A stretch of DNA of 64,000 bases, taken from contig NC_016751.1 of NCBI RefSeq assembly GCF_000255135.1, positions 2,108,001-2,172,000 of the forward strand. Direction: 5' to 3'. Shown piece after piece: positions 41,732-49,789 of the stretch (position 1 is the stretch's first letter; each line of letters starts with the position of its first letter). The notes beneath the pieces are model-generated. The model was not told where the DNA came from. It ran no database searches and saw only the letters and a list, made by a program, of their open reading frames with translations. Origin of the DNA: Marinitoga piezophila KA3 (GTDB lineage Bacteria > Thermotogota > Thermotogae > Petrotogales > Petrotogaceae). Both the position numbers and the translations under genes were made by a program.

Positions 41732-41840
41732 TTTTAACCTCCGTTACCTGTTTTTGATATTATAGCATGATAATATGCATAAAAGTTATAAGATATAGTA
41801 TAATTTAATTGTAGTATTAATAAAATTTGGGAGGGATATA

Positions 41841-42659
41841 ATGAAAATCTATATTTCATTTGATTTTGAAGGATTGGCTGGTGTTAATCACTGGAACGAT
41901 GTTTCAAAAGGAAGAGATTATAAGCAGAATTATGCAATGATACAGTTACGAGCTATGCTTGAAGAATTAAAAGAACATGAAGTAGTAATTTCAGATTCTC
42001 ATGCAATGGGGGATAATATTTTATGGAGTGTTACTGATGAATTTCCAAATGTGGAATTAATTAGCGGAGGAATAAGGAAATATTATATGATGGCTGGATT
42101 GGATTCAACGTTTGATAGAATGATATTCTTTGGTTATCATGCAGGTGTTGGAACAAGATATGCCACAATGGATCATACTTATTCCAGTTCTTCAATACAC
42201 AATGTCTGGATTAATGGTGTAAGAGTGAATGAAACTTTGATTAATGCTGCATATGGAAGTTTGTATAATGTTCCGCTTGCAATGGTTGTTGGTGATGATA
42301 AACTTGGTGAGGAATTAAAAGAGCATTATAATAAACTTGTATATGTTTCAACTAAAGAGTCTCTCGGAAGATTTTCTGCAAAATTTAAGCCAATGAAAAA
42401 ATTGATTGAAGAAATAAAGGATGCAACGAGGAAGATGCTAAGCATGAAAAAGGAAGATTTTGAATTATTTAAGTTTGAGTCACCAGTTGAAATGATTGTC
42501 GAATTTTCTGATACGTTAAGGGCAGATATGGTGGAATCTATGCCTTTAGTTGAGAGAATAGACGGAAGAAAGGTGAAGCTTGTTAGTGAAGATTATAGTA
42601 CGATCTTTGAAGGATTACTTGCAATGACATATATAACAATGGCAGCTAAGTATATATAA
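41841..42659 (+). CDS. dppA: M55 family D-aminopeptidase (DppA-like)
   Basis: A zinc-dependent aminopeptidase that acts on peptides with D-amino acids, such as D-Ala-D-Ala from cell wall turnover. Metal ligands and motifs of family M55 are visible: Asp8 and Glu10 in ISFDFEG, His in ISDSHA, His in FFGYHAGVG, and the VNE motif. Length 272 matches DppA. It is cytosolic, monocistronic, with ribosome site GGGAGGGA and a TATAAT (41799-41804) 36 bases upstream. There is no dpp transporter beside it. Confidence 0.92.
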   Translation: MKIYISFDFEGLAGVNHWNDVSKGRDYKQNYAMIQLRAMLEELKEHEVVISDSHAMGDNILWSVTDEFPNVELISGGIRKYYMMAGLDSTFDRMIFFGYHAGVGTRYATMDHTYSSSSIHNVWINGVRVNETLINAAYGSLYNVPLAMVVGDDKLGEELKEHYNKLVYVSTKESLGRFSAKFKPMKKLIEEIKDATRKMLSMKKEDFELFKFESPVEMIVEFSDTLRADMVESMPLVERIDGRKVKLVSEDYSTIFEGLLAMTYITMAAKYI

Positions 42660-42660
42660 T

Positions 42661-42690
42661 AATAAAGGCGCTAAATTAAGCGCCTTTATT
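42661..42690. terminator. Bidirectional terminator between the D-aminopeptidase and DNA glycosylase genes
   Basis: Stem AATAAAGGCGCT/AGCGCCTTTATT with a six-base loop that contains the stop codon of the converging gene. Confidence 0.88.
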
Positions 42691-43329
42691 ATATTTACAT
42701 AGATCTTTGAATATACAATTTTCACATAAAGGTTTCTTTTTGCAGATATTTTTCGAATGTTCTACAATTAATCCATGATAATTTTTATATATCATTATAT
42801 TTTCGGGAAGGTTTTCTTCAAAAAATTTTTGGTATGCATCATAATCGCTTTTTATATTTAACCCTAATCTCGAAAACATTCTTTTTGTATATGCGTCAAT
42901 AACAAAACTTAGCTTGTTGAGTGAATATAATAGTATAGAATCGGCAGTTTCTTTCCCTATACCTTTTACAGAAAGTAATTCGTTTCTTAAGGTGATTTTA
43001 TCTATTTTTTCCAGTTTTTCAAATGAAAAATCATATTTTTTGAACCATTCTAATAGATTTTTCACGTATTTAGCTTTAACCTTGAAAAAGCCGCTTGGTT
43101 TTATTAATTTCTGTAGTTCTTCTATATCTAAAACATATAATTTTTCTGGATATAAAAGGTTTTTGTTTTTAATGTTTTCCAGGGATTTTACTACATTATT
43201 CCAATTTGTATTTTGTGTCAATAATGCACCGAGCATTATTTCAAATTGATTTTCGCCAGGCCACCAACCTTCAGGAATTGTATATTCTTTTTTTAAAGTT
43301 TCGTATATTTCAATTAGATTAATAAACAT
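42676..43329 (-). CDS. Endonuclease III-like DNA glycosylase (MpgII/MagIII 3-methyladenine type)
   Basis: A 217-residue HhH-GPD base-excision enzyme. Helix-hairpin-helix: LLSVKGIGKETADSILLYS; catalytic Asp in VIDAYTKRM. The position of the catalytic Lys of endonuclease III (RKTAN) is Glu here (KETAD), so the enzyme should be a simple glycosylase without lyase activity, as in the MpgII protein described from Thermotoga maritima, which removes alkylated purines. A C-terminal iron-sulfur motif is kept as C-x5-C-x2-C-x5-C, one residue shorter in its first gap than in endonuclease III. It overlaps the end of the dehydrogenase gene upstream by 11 bases. Confidence 0.88.
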   Translation of the reverse strand: MFINLIEIYETLKKEYTIPEGWWPGENQFEIMLGALLTQNTNWNNVVKSLENIKNKNLLYPEKLYVLDIEELQKLIKPSGFFKVKAKYVKNLLEWFKKYDFSFEKLEKIDKITLRNELLSVKGIGKETADSILLYSLNKLSFVIDAYTKRMFSRLGLNIKSDYDAYQKFFEENLPENIMIYKNYHGLIVEHSKNICKKKPLCENCIFKDLCKYNKGA

Positions 43330-44281
43330 TGTTTGGCGGAACCTCTCCTTTTAAGGCTGCAATAACATTATCGGCAACCATTTCTGCCATTTTGTCTCTT
43401 GTTTCAAATGTAGCGCTTCCAGTATGCGGGGTTAAAACTACATTATCCAATTTTAATAATTCTTCTGGAATTTTTGGTTCTTCTTCATATACATCTAATC
43501 CAGCACCAGCTATTTTTCCTTCTTTTAAATATTTTATAAGAACTTTTTCATTGATTACAGGACCTCTTGCAGTATTTATGATTATAACATTTGGTTTCAT
43601 CATTGAGAATTCTTTTTCATCTAATAAGTGATGTGTTTCTGGAGTTAAAGGTGTATGTAATGATATATAATCTGATTTTTTAATTAATTCTTCTAAAGGT
43701 GCATATTCGACATTTAATTCTTTTTCTTCAGCTTCACTTAATCTATTTCTTTTATAATATAAAACCTTCATATCAAATCCTAAAGCACGTTTTGCCATTT
43801 CTTTTCCGATTCTTCCCATTCCAATTATTCCAAGTGTTTTTCCTTTTATGTCATAGCCAAGAAATAATTGAGGTCTCCAGCCTATGAATTTTCCTTCTCT
43901 TACAAATTTATCGCTTTCGACGATTTTTCTTGCAACTGCAAATAAAAGAGCCCATGCTAAATCAGCAGTAGCATCACTTAATACACCTGGTGTGTTGGTA
44001 ACGTAGATGCTAAATTCTTTAGCTGATTCCACGTCTATGTTATTATATCCAACAGCGTAATTGGAAACAACTTTTAATTTTCCTTTTCCAGCTTCCAATA
44101 CTTCTTTGTTAATATTATCGCTTAATAATGTTATTAATGCATCTGATTCTTTTGCAAGGTTTATTATTTCTTCATGGGTTAATGTTCTCTCTTCTCTGTT
44201 AACCCATACATCGAAACCAGCGTCCTTTAATTTTTTTTCTGCGATTTCCGGAATTTCATATGTAAATGAAACCTTTGGCAT
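43319..44281 (-). CDS. D-isomer 2-hydroxyacid dehydrogenase (glyoxylate reductase-like)
   Basis: An NAD(P)-dependent reductase of 2-oxoacids, 320 residues. Seen: Rossmann motif GIIGMGRIGKEMAKRA at about residue 150, catalytic Arg in NTARGPV, Glu in YEEEP and His in TPHTGSA. The overall sequence is closest in style to glyoxylate/hydroxypyruvate reductases. Ribosome site GGAGGTGG; the DNA glycosylase gene follows with an 11-base overlap. No clear metabolic partner is next to it. Confidence 0.93.
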   Translation of the reverse strand: MPKVSFTYEIPEIAEKKLKDAGFDVWVNREERTLTHEEIINLAKESDALITLLSDNINKEVLEAGKGKLKVVSNYAVGYNNIDVESAKEFSIYVTNTPGVLSDATADLAWALLFAVARKIVESDKFVREGKFIGWRPQLFLGYDIKGKTLGIIGMGRIGKEMAKRALGFDMKVLYYKRNRLSEAEEKELNVEYAPLEELIKKSDYISLHTPLTPETHHLLDEKEFSMMKPNVIIINTARGPVINEKVLIKYLKEGKIAGAGLDVYEEEPKIPEELLKLDNVVLTPHTGSATFETRDKMAEMVADNVIAALKGEVPPNNVY

Positions 44282-44444
44282 TTTCCCACCTCCAGAGTTA
44301 TTATAATTGTATTCGTAATTATTATACTATATAATAATAAAAAGACTTATACACTGAAATAATTTTTTCTTTACTCTTTATGTTTGTTTTTAATTTTGAT
44401 TATGGATATTTATCCTTTACCAAACATTACCTCTTAATATAATA

Positions 44445-44453
44445 TGATATAAT
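44445..44453 (+). promoter_or_regulatory. Extended -10 promoter of the AAA/PD-(D/E)XK gene
   Basis: TGATATAAT, 92 bases before the gene start, leaving a leader of about 85 bases without obvious structure. Confidence 0.5.
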
Positions 44454-44545
44454 TAAAATAGAAAGAATAATATAAAATAGCTTACTTTGTGAAAGCGTGA
44501 AGAAATTTTTTAGAAAAAGATGTGGAAAGCCATGGAGGTGAAACG

Positions 44546-46087
44546 ATGAAGAAATTACCAGTAGGAATACAAGATTATAAGGAAATAATAGAAGAAAATT
44601 ATATATATGTGGATAAAACAAAATATTTATATGATTTAATAAATAGTGGAAAGTTTTATTTTATGTCAAGACCTCGAAGATTTGGAAAAAGCTTAACAGT
44701 ATCAACATTTTATTATTTGTTCAAAGGGGAAAAGGAATTATTTAAGGATACATATATATATGACAAATGGGAATTTAAAGAGTATCCAATAATAAAATTG
44801 GATATGTCGGATAATACATTGAGGAATATAGAATCATTTGAAAAATCTCTTGATAATATGCTTGATAAAATTTATAAAGCATATAGGATAATTCCTGATA
44901 TAGATGACATACCAACAAAGTTTGGAAATTTAATAGAAAAGTTAAATGAGAAATATCAAGAAAAAGTTGTCATTTTAATAGATGAATATGAATCACCAAT
45001 ATTGGAACATATAAATGATAAGAAAAAAGCTGAAAAATTCAGAGGATTTTTAAGGGAATTCTATAAAAAGATAAAAACAAAGGATGCATATGTAAAATTT
45101 GTATTCATAACCGGAATAACAAAATTTACCAAAACAGGAGTATTTTCAGCATTAAACAATTTAAGCGATATATCATTAAACAGGAAATATGGACAGATGT
45201 TTGGATATACGCAGGAAGAATTGGAATATTATTTCAAAGATTACATAAAAGAATTATCAGAAGAAATGGGTATAACAGAAAAAGAATTGCTTGAAGAAAT
45301 GAAGAGATATTATAATGGCTTTTCATTTGACGGAGAACATTATGTATATAATCCATATTCAATATTGAGATTTTTTAGCGAAGGAAAATTCCAGAACTTT
45401 TGGTTTGAAAGTGGATCACCGAGTTTTCTGTATGAATACATAAAAGGCAAAAAAATAGAATATGAGGATTTAGTAAAAACACCAGTAAGTGCAGAAGACT
45501 TCTCAACACGAGAAATAGAAGATGCAAAAGCAAATATCTTCTTTACGCAGGCAGGATATTTAACCTTTAAAGGAATAAAAAAATATGGATTTAAAGAAAA
45601 ATATATACTGGACTATCCAAATTTTGAAGTAAAAAACAGTTTTTCAACACTAATATTAGAAGCCAATTATGGATTTAATGATGAAGAAATAAACAGGGTA
45701 AGTGAGATATATTTAAAAATAGAAGAAAATGACATAAAAGGATTAATAGAAGAAATAAAAAAAATAATAAGTGCAGTGCCGTATAATCTACACAAAAAAG
45801 AAGAAAAGTATTATCATTCATTGATGTTCACAATAATAGCCTCAGCAGGAATAGATGTAAAAGCAGAAGAATTGACAAACTTAGGAAGAAGCGATTTAGT
45901 AATAGATTTTGAAGATAGGATATATTTATTTGAGATAAAACTGGATCAAAGTAGCGACGAAGCATTAAAACAGATAAAAGAAATGAAGTATTATGAAAAG
46001 TATGCAGGAAAAGAAGTCTATTTGATAGGAATAAATATAAATTCAGAAAAAAGGAATATTGAGGATTATATAATTGAAAAAATTTAA
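44546..46087 (+). CDS. AAA-ATPase-like protein with C-terminal PD-(D/E)XK nuclease domain
   Basis: A 513-residue protein of the widespread AAA-ATPase-like/DUF1703 type. Walker A is RPRRFGKS (about residue 46), Walker B VVILIDEYESP (about residue 140), and the C-terminal nuclease core is seen as GRSDLVIDF followed by YLFEIK (about residues 445-465). The family is multi-copy in many anaerobes and its function is unknown; links to mobile or defence functions have been proposed. The frame is open eight codons upstream, but ATG 44546 has the site GGAGGTGAAA. Codon use is even richer in A than in neighbours, which may indicate transfer. It stands alone between its promoter and terminator, next to a tRNA gene. 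Confidence 0.92.
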   Translation: MKKLPVGIQDYKEIIEENYIYVDKTKYLYDLINSGKFYFMSRPRRFGKSLTVSTFYYLFKGEKELFKDTYIYDKWEFKEYPIIKLDMSDNTLRNIESFEKSLDNMLDKIYKAYRIIPDIDDIPTKFGNLIEKLNEKYQEKVVILIDEYESPILEHINDKKKAEKFRGFLREFYKKIKTKDAYVKFVFITGITKFTKTGVFSALNNLSDISLNRKYGQMFGYTQEELEYYFKDYIKELSEEMGITEKELLEEMKRYYNGFSFDGEHYVYNPYSILRFFSEGKFQNFWFESGSPSFLYEYIKGKKIEYEDLVKTPVSAEDFSTREIEDAKANIFFTQAGYLTFKGIKKYGFKEKYILDYPNFEVKNSFSTLILEANYGFNDEEINRVSEIYLKIEENDIKGLIEEIKKIISAVPYNLHKKEEKYYHSLMFTIIASAGIDVKAEELTNLGRSDLVIDFEDRIYLFEIKLDQSSDEALKQIKEMKYYEKYAGKEVYLIGININSEKRNIEDYIIEKI

Positions 46088-46092
46088 TAGAT

Positions 46093-46128
46093 ATAATAAA
46101 ATCCCCGTTTTAATGGGGATTTTATTAT
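46093..46128 (+). terminator. Terminator after the AAA/PD-(D/E)XK gene
   Basis: Stem ATAATAAAATCCCC/GGGGATTTTATTAT with an eight-base loop; the A/T outer stem gives the U-rich exit. Confidence 0.85.
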
Positions 46129-46132
46129 GGTA

Positions 46133-46157
46133 TAAAAAAAACCGGCATAAGCCGGTT
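46133..46157 (-). terminator. Terminator of tRNA-Leu
   Basis: Stem AACCGGC/GCCGGTT (46140-46157, ATAA loop), four bases past the tRNA 3' end on the minus strand and followed by eight T. Confidence 0.9.
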
Positions 46158-46160
46158 ACA

Positions 46161-46249
46161 TGGTGCCGAGAGTGGGACTTGAACCCACACGAGGTTTCAC
46201 CCTCAGTAGATTTTGAGTCTACCGCGTCTGCCAATTCCGCCATCTCGGC
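46161..46249 (-). tRNA. tRNA-Leu (anticodon CAA)
   Basis: An 89-base gene including the encoded CCA end. Acceptor stem GCCGAGA/TCTCGGC with discriminator A; D-arm with GGCAGACGC; anticodon stem GTAGA/TCTAC around loop CTCAAAA, giving anticodon CAA (reads UUG); a long variable arm (TGAGGGTGAAACCTC) typical of leucine tRNA; T-arm GTGGG-TTCAAGT-CCCAC. It is followed by its own terminator. Confidence 0.97.
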
Positions 46250-46334
46250 ACAGCAAAAATATTATACCATTAAAATTACATTTAGTCAAGACTAGATGGA
46301 AAAATTAAAGTATTCTAAAAACCATAGTAATTTA

Positions 46335-46712
46335 TTATTCTATATATATTTTTACTACATCACCATCAGCAGAATCTACATTTATTAATTCTTCTCCTTC
46401 AAATTGGTCAAAATCTATATTGTTGATAAATTGCATTATCTGGTTTATTTCCTCATCCTTCATTTTTCCTTCTTTCGCTAATGCTAAAGGTATCATAACC
46501 TTCGCAATTTTTATTAATCCCATAGGTATTTTTACATTTACTTTGTCTCCATCTGATGAATTAACCTTAATAACAAGTTTTTTTCTTGGATTTTGATTTG
46601 TGCTTTTTGGTTGTGGATTATCATAAAATGCCTCTATTAATTCAGCAGCTTCCTCTACTACAATGCTACCGTCTTTAACCATATTAAGGATTTTCAATAA
46701 TTCTTCTTTCAT
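46335..46712 (-). CDS. SHOCT-like/YvlB-type small regulatory protein
   Basis: A 125-residue soluble protein. The N-terminal 30 residues (ILNMVKDGSIVVEEAAELIEAF) are the short helical motif often seen in SHOCT-like and DUF2089-associated proteins. The C-terminal part (about 45-125) resembles the C-terminal domain of the membrane protein encoded two genes upstream: both have a V-x-S/T-x-D-G/A strand, a proline-glycine turn, a helix pair and end in DGxVVKIYI or GKTKVKIFI. It is the last gene of a three-gene operon with a DUF2089 DNA-binding protein. Ribosome site GGGGG. Confidence 0.75.
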   Translation of the reverse strand: MKEELLKILNMVKDGSIVVEEAAELIEAFYDNPQPKSTNQNPRKKLVIKVNSSDGDKVNVKIPMGLIKIAKVMIPLALAKEGKMKDEEINQIMQFINNIDFDQFEGEELINVDSADGDVVKIYIE

Positions 46713-46716
46713 TTTT

Positions 46717-47118
46717 TCATTCCCCCTTTAATTTTTTAAGTTTTTCAATTGCTTCTTTTGAAGAAATTGCACCGTTAGCAAGCATTTCAATAATTTTCTT
46801 TTTTTCTAATTCTGTATTTTGAGGTTGTTCATTTGGTTCTTCGAAAGTTTCTTTTTGAATATAACCTAAATCTTTAAGTAATTTGTTGAATTTGTTTAAT
46901 GCAGTTGGATATGAAATCCCGAGTATTTCTGAGACTTTTGATAAATTCCCTCTGTTTAAAAGATAAAGCCTTAAAAAATCTATATTTTCATTACTTAAAG
47001 TTGCAAATTCATTTAATTCAAATTCACCTTCTATTTTGGAATTACAGTTTGAACATTTTAATTTTTCAATGTGTAATTTGTTACCACATACTGGACATAT
47101 AACAGGTGCTTTATACAT
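46717..47118 (-). CDS. DUF2089 family zinc-ribbon/HTH protein
   Basis: A 133-residue probable DNA-binding regulator. Zinc ribbon CPVC ... CSNC (about 8-30), then a helix-turn-helix (about 55-85: NLSKVSEILGISYPTALNKFNKL), then a short C-terminal helical motif KKKIIEMLANGAISSKEAIEKL like the one opening the downstream protein. The ATG at 47118 is preferred (GGAGTGA before it) over a GTG three codons earlier. It lies between a membrane protein and a soluble protein that share a domain, so the three probably form a regulatory set. Confidence 0.85.
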   Translation of the reverse strand: MYKAPVICPVCGNKLHIEKLKCSNCNSKIEGEFELNEFATLSNENIDFLRLYLLNRGNLSKVSEILGISYPTALNKFNKLLKDLGYIQKETFEEPNEQPQNTELEKKKIIEMLANGAISSKEAIEKLKKLKGE

Positions 47119-47129
47119 ATTAATCACTC

Positions 47130-47657
47130 CTACGCAATAAATATTTTTACTTTAGTTTTTCCATTATCTGCTTCAACATCGATAAAATCACCATAATATT
47201 GATATAACAAATCCATGGATTCCATGATTAAATCTACTATTTCATCGACATCAATAGGTATTTTCTTGTCTTTTTTTGAAAATTCCTCTTCTATTTTCTT
47301 TTTTATGATCTTTTTCGTAAATATAAGTAAGGGTTTAAATGACATAAGGATTCCAAAAGGGAAGAATAATCTAACTTTAGCATCTTCTGTATCCACTAAA
47401 ATAACAAATTTTGAACCAACAGGATCTTTAACTTTTTCAGAGATAATTTTAGCTGCTTCTTGAGGTGTATGTGTTTCAATGATCTTTTCAATATTTCTTG
47501 TTAATATTTTTTTGTTTTCTTTTTTTCTTTTTGAAATTTCATAGTATGAGTAGATTATATAAATACCCAATCCAATAAAGAGTGAAGCCCAGAAAAATTT
47601 TGCGCCACCAAAGATTAGAGACAATCCAATAATTATTAAAATAATTGCACCAAACAT
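47130..47657 (-). CDS. Small membrane protein sharing a domain with the SHOCT-like protein
   Basis: A 175-residue protein with two N-terminal membrane helices (about 1-17 and 20-38), a charged linker (about 40-75) and a cytosolic C-terminal domain (about 80-175) like that of the protein two genes downstream. The start is the second of two close ATGs (47657), six bases after GGGGG. First gene of the DUF2089 operon with a consensus promoter. A membrane anchor for a sensor or regulator is a reasonable guess; I do not recognise a named family. Confidence 0.78.
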   Translation of the reverse strand: MFGAIILIIIGLSLIFGGAKFFWASLFIGLGIYIIYSYYEISKRKKENKKILTRNIEKIIETHTPQEAAKIISEKVKDPVGSKFVILVDTEDAKVRLFFPFGILMSFKPLLIFTKKIIKKKIEEEFSKKDKKIPIDVDEIVDLIMESMDLLYQYYGDFIDVEADNGKTKVKIFIA

Positions 47658-47679
47658 TTTCATCCCCCTTTCTACTATA

Positions 47680-47708
47680 ATTATAAAACAAAATTTATAA
47701 ATTGTCAA
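47680..47708 (-). promoter_or_regulatory. Consensus sigma-70-type promoter of the DUF2089 operon
   Basis: Minus strand: TTGACA (47703-47708), 17-base spacer, TATAAT (47680-47685), both perfect. Repeated TTATAAATT-like stretches overlap the spacer and lie upstream (47690-47750), possible sites for autoregulation. Confidence 0.82.
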
Positions 47709-47750
47709 GTGATATTTTATAATTTTATAAATTTATATTATAAATTATAA

Positions 47751-47779
47751 AAAAAAATAAAGGGCAAAAGCCCTTTATT
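47751..47779 (-). terminator. Terminator after the MBL-fold hydrolase gene
   Basis: Stem AATAAAGGGC/GCCCTTTATT with a four-base loop, followed on the minus strand by a run of T. Confidence 0.9.
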
Positions 47780-47785
47780 GAAAAA

Positions 47786-48487
47786 TTATATTTCTAAAAT
47801 TGTTCCAGCACCAAATTTCATAATCCTGCCTTTGAATTCTACATTTAATACATTTAATGCATCTGTTCCAGTACAGTGTGAAGGTAAAATATATTCTACT
47901 TCTGTTTTTTTAATTCTATCAATTCTAACAAATAATTTTTCTTCGTATAGTTTATAAAAATGAAATCCGCCAATTACTGCGTGAAGTTTATCTTTAAATT
48001 CTTTTTTAGCAAATTCAAGAATGTTTTCAACCTTTGGGTGAGAACATCCAACTATGACTACAAGACCTTTTGGAGTTTTTAAAACCATTGAATGTTCTGG
48101 AATATCACCTTCAAAAGTTCCTGTAGAATATATATTAGGTTCAATTTCTTTTGGTGAATCACAAATTATTACTTCACTTTTTTCTCTGAGTAATTTAAGC
48201 ATTCTTTCAGGAAATCGCGAAGGTATAAAGCTTCTCTTAACAGTATAGTTTTCCATTATATATTCCAGTCCACCAGTATGGTCGTCATGGTAATGGCTCA
48301 AAAAAAGATTATCAATTGTTTTGAATCTTAAACCAAGATGTGTGATGTTGTGTTCTAAGATTCTATAATCGTTTCCTGTGTCGAACAATGTGAGACTTCC
48401 GTTATTTTCAACGAGTATGGAAAGCCCCCAGTCGCGTTTTAGTAAAGGATGTACTTTGTAATTATCTACAATTCCTGTTATCTTCAT
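47786..48487 (-). CDS. MBL-fold metallohydrolase
   Basis: A 233-residue metallo-beta-lactamase-fold protein. Metal motif LSHYHDDHTGG (HxHxDH type with Tyr), a further His in VGCSHPKVENI, and IGGFHFYK and LPSHCTG near the C-terminus. This pattern matches the TM0207-like branch, some of whose members are annotated as dihydropterin-related synthases; the real substrate is unknown. Single gene, ribosome site AAAGGGGG, ended by a strong terminator. Confidence 0.9.
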   Translation of the reverse strand: MKITGIVDNYKVHPLLKRDWGLSILVENNGSLTLFDTGNDYRILEHNITHLGLRFKTIDNLFLSHYHDDHTGGLEYIMENYTVKRSFIPSRFPERMLKLLREKSEVIICDSPKEIEPNIYSTGTFEGDIPEHSMVLKTPKGLVVIVGCSHPKVENILEFAKKEFKDKLHAVIGGFHFYKLYEEKLFVRIDRIKKTEVEYILPSHCTGTDALNVLNVEFKGRIMKFGAGTILEI

Positions 48488-48582
48488 GGTATTCCCCCTT
48501 TAACTGTCTTTTTCTAATATATTTATTATATAGTGGTCTTTGAATAATATTTCTTTTTAAATAATTTGAATACCTAAATTAA

Positions 48583-49731
48583 TTATTGTTTTTCTATTCT
48601 AAAAATAAGCAGAAATTCAATAAAGTTCAATCCGATTAAAAAGAGCAATCCAAAGAAAATACCAAATAATTTTCCTATATATCCAACACTTGACGAACCT
48701 ATAGCCGAAATTACTGATGTTGAAGCAGAAGCAAAACTTAGAGCAAAACCTTTATTGTTTTTAAATTTTTCAATTAATAATGCCTGAATTGTTGGATATG
48801 TTGTTGCATACCCAATACCTGTTAAAAGTGTTCCAATTAAAGATAATAAAAGTGTTTTTCCAAGAAATACCGTAAATGTTGAAAAGATTAATGACATGAG
48901 TACAGCTATAACGAGCCAGTTTTTATAACCATATTTTTCTGGCATGTGTGAAAGCAATGTTCTTCCAAGGAAAAGGCCTATCCATAAAAATGAAGGATAC
49001 ATGGCCGCATCTGATACTTTAAAGCCTCTATATTCATATAAGAATGTTGCAAGCCATGATGTGAAGTTCATCTCATAAGCTACATAAATTCCAAGAGATA
49101 GCGTTAATATTATAAGCGTTTTGGTGATAATAAATTTTGATTCTTTTTTGTGTGGATTTGCCAGATATTCAGTATGTTTTTTAGAAATATCATGTTTTGA
49201 TAATGAGAAAAGTATAAATGGAACTATGTTTAGAATAATTGCAATTAAAAATGGTAATTTCCATTGATTAGTGTATCTCAGTATTAATGAGGATACTATA
49301 GGACTTGATACGGCTCCAAGGGCAAAAGCAGAGTGTAATAAATTAAGGGTTTTGCTCTTTTTTTCTTCTTGAGATAGTCCTATTAAAAATGGAATTGATA
49401 ATTCTAAGCCTCCACCTGCAAAGTTTGTTAGAAATATTCCAAGTAAAAGATGTATATAACCTGTCATGGAAAACAAAAAGAAATTTCCAATTATAAATAG
49501 CAATAAGGTAAATATTATGGTGTAATACATATTATACTTTTCAAGTATATATCCAAAAATTATAGAAGAGAAGAAAAATGCAATTGAACCAACTGAAAAT
49601 GCAAGTCCTATTAATGAATGATCGATATGATAGCTCTTTTCTATTATTGGAATTAAAGTACTGACAAGAATTAATGAAAAACCGAATAGGTAAAATGTGC
49701 TGAATCCAAAATAGGTTTCCGCTTTTTTCAT
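48583..49731 (-). CDS. Major facilitator superfamily transporter
   Basis: A 382-residue membrane protein with twelve predicted helices. The loop between helices 2 and 3 (FGYILEKYNMYY) occupies the place of the MFS signature. Helix 4 has FAGGGLELSIPFLIGL. No substrate can be given; drug or sugar transport are both possible. Ribosome site GGAGTTGA. No terminator of its own is seen, and the gene upstream ends 58 bases before it. Confidence 0.88.
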   Translation of the reverse strand: MKKAETYFGFSTFYLFGFSLILVSTLIPIIEKSYHIDHSLIGLAFSVGSIAFFFSSIIFGYILEKYNMYYTIIFTLLLFIIGNFFLFSMTGYIHLLLGIFLTNFAGGGLELSIPFLIGLSQEEKKSKTLNLLHSAFALGAVSSPIVSSLILRYTNQWKLPFLIAIILNIVPFILFSLSKHDISKKHTEYLANPHKKESKFIITKTLIILTLSLGIYVAYEMNFTSWLATFLYEYRGFKVSDAAMYPSFLWIGLFLGRTLLSHMPEKYGYKNWLVIAVLMSLIFSTFTVFLGKTLLLSLIGTLLTGIGYATTYPTIQALLIEKFKNNKGFALSFASASTSVISAIGSSSVGYIGKLFGIFFGLLFLIGLNFIEFLLIFRIEKQ

Positions 49732-49761
49732 GAAATCAACTCCTGTGATTGTAATTATTAT

Positions 49762-49787
49762 TTGAGGGCCTTTAAAAAGGCCCTCAA
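49762..49787. terminator. Hairpin between oligoendopeptidase and MFS genes
   Basis: An 11-bp GC-containing stem (TTGAGGGCCTT/AAGGCCCTCAA, TAAA loop). On the minus strand it lacks a good T-run (AATAATAATT follows), so termination may be partial and the MFS gene may be reached by readthrough. Confidence 0.6.
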
Positions 49788-49789
49788 TA

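Noticed and set aside
44282-44545. Possible attachment site or island border near the tRNA-Leu and AAA/PD-(D/E)XK gene
   Set aside because: No repeat of the tRNA 3' end, integrase or other mobile gene was found in the window.
44546-46087. Transposase for the AAA/PD-(D/E)XK gene
   Set aside because: The motifs are Walker A/B and a PD-(D/E)XK core, without transposase catalytic residues, terminal inverted repeats or target duplications.
46043-46295. Small ORFs on both strands over the tRNA-Leu gene
   Set aside because: They are chance frames through a tRNA and two terminators; no ribosome sites or protein similarity.
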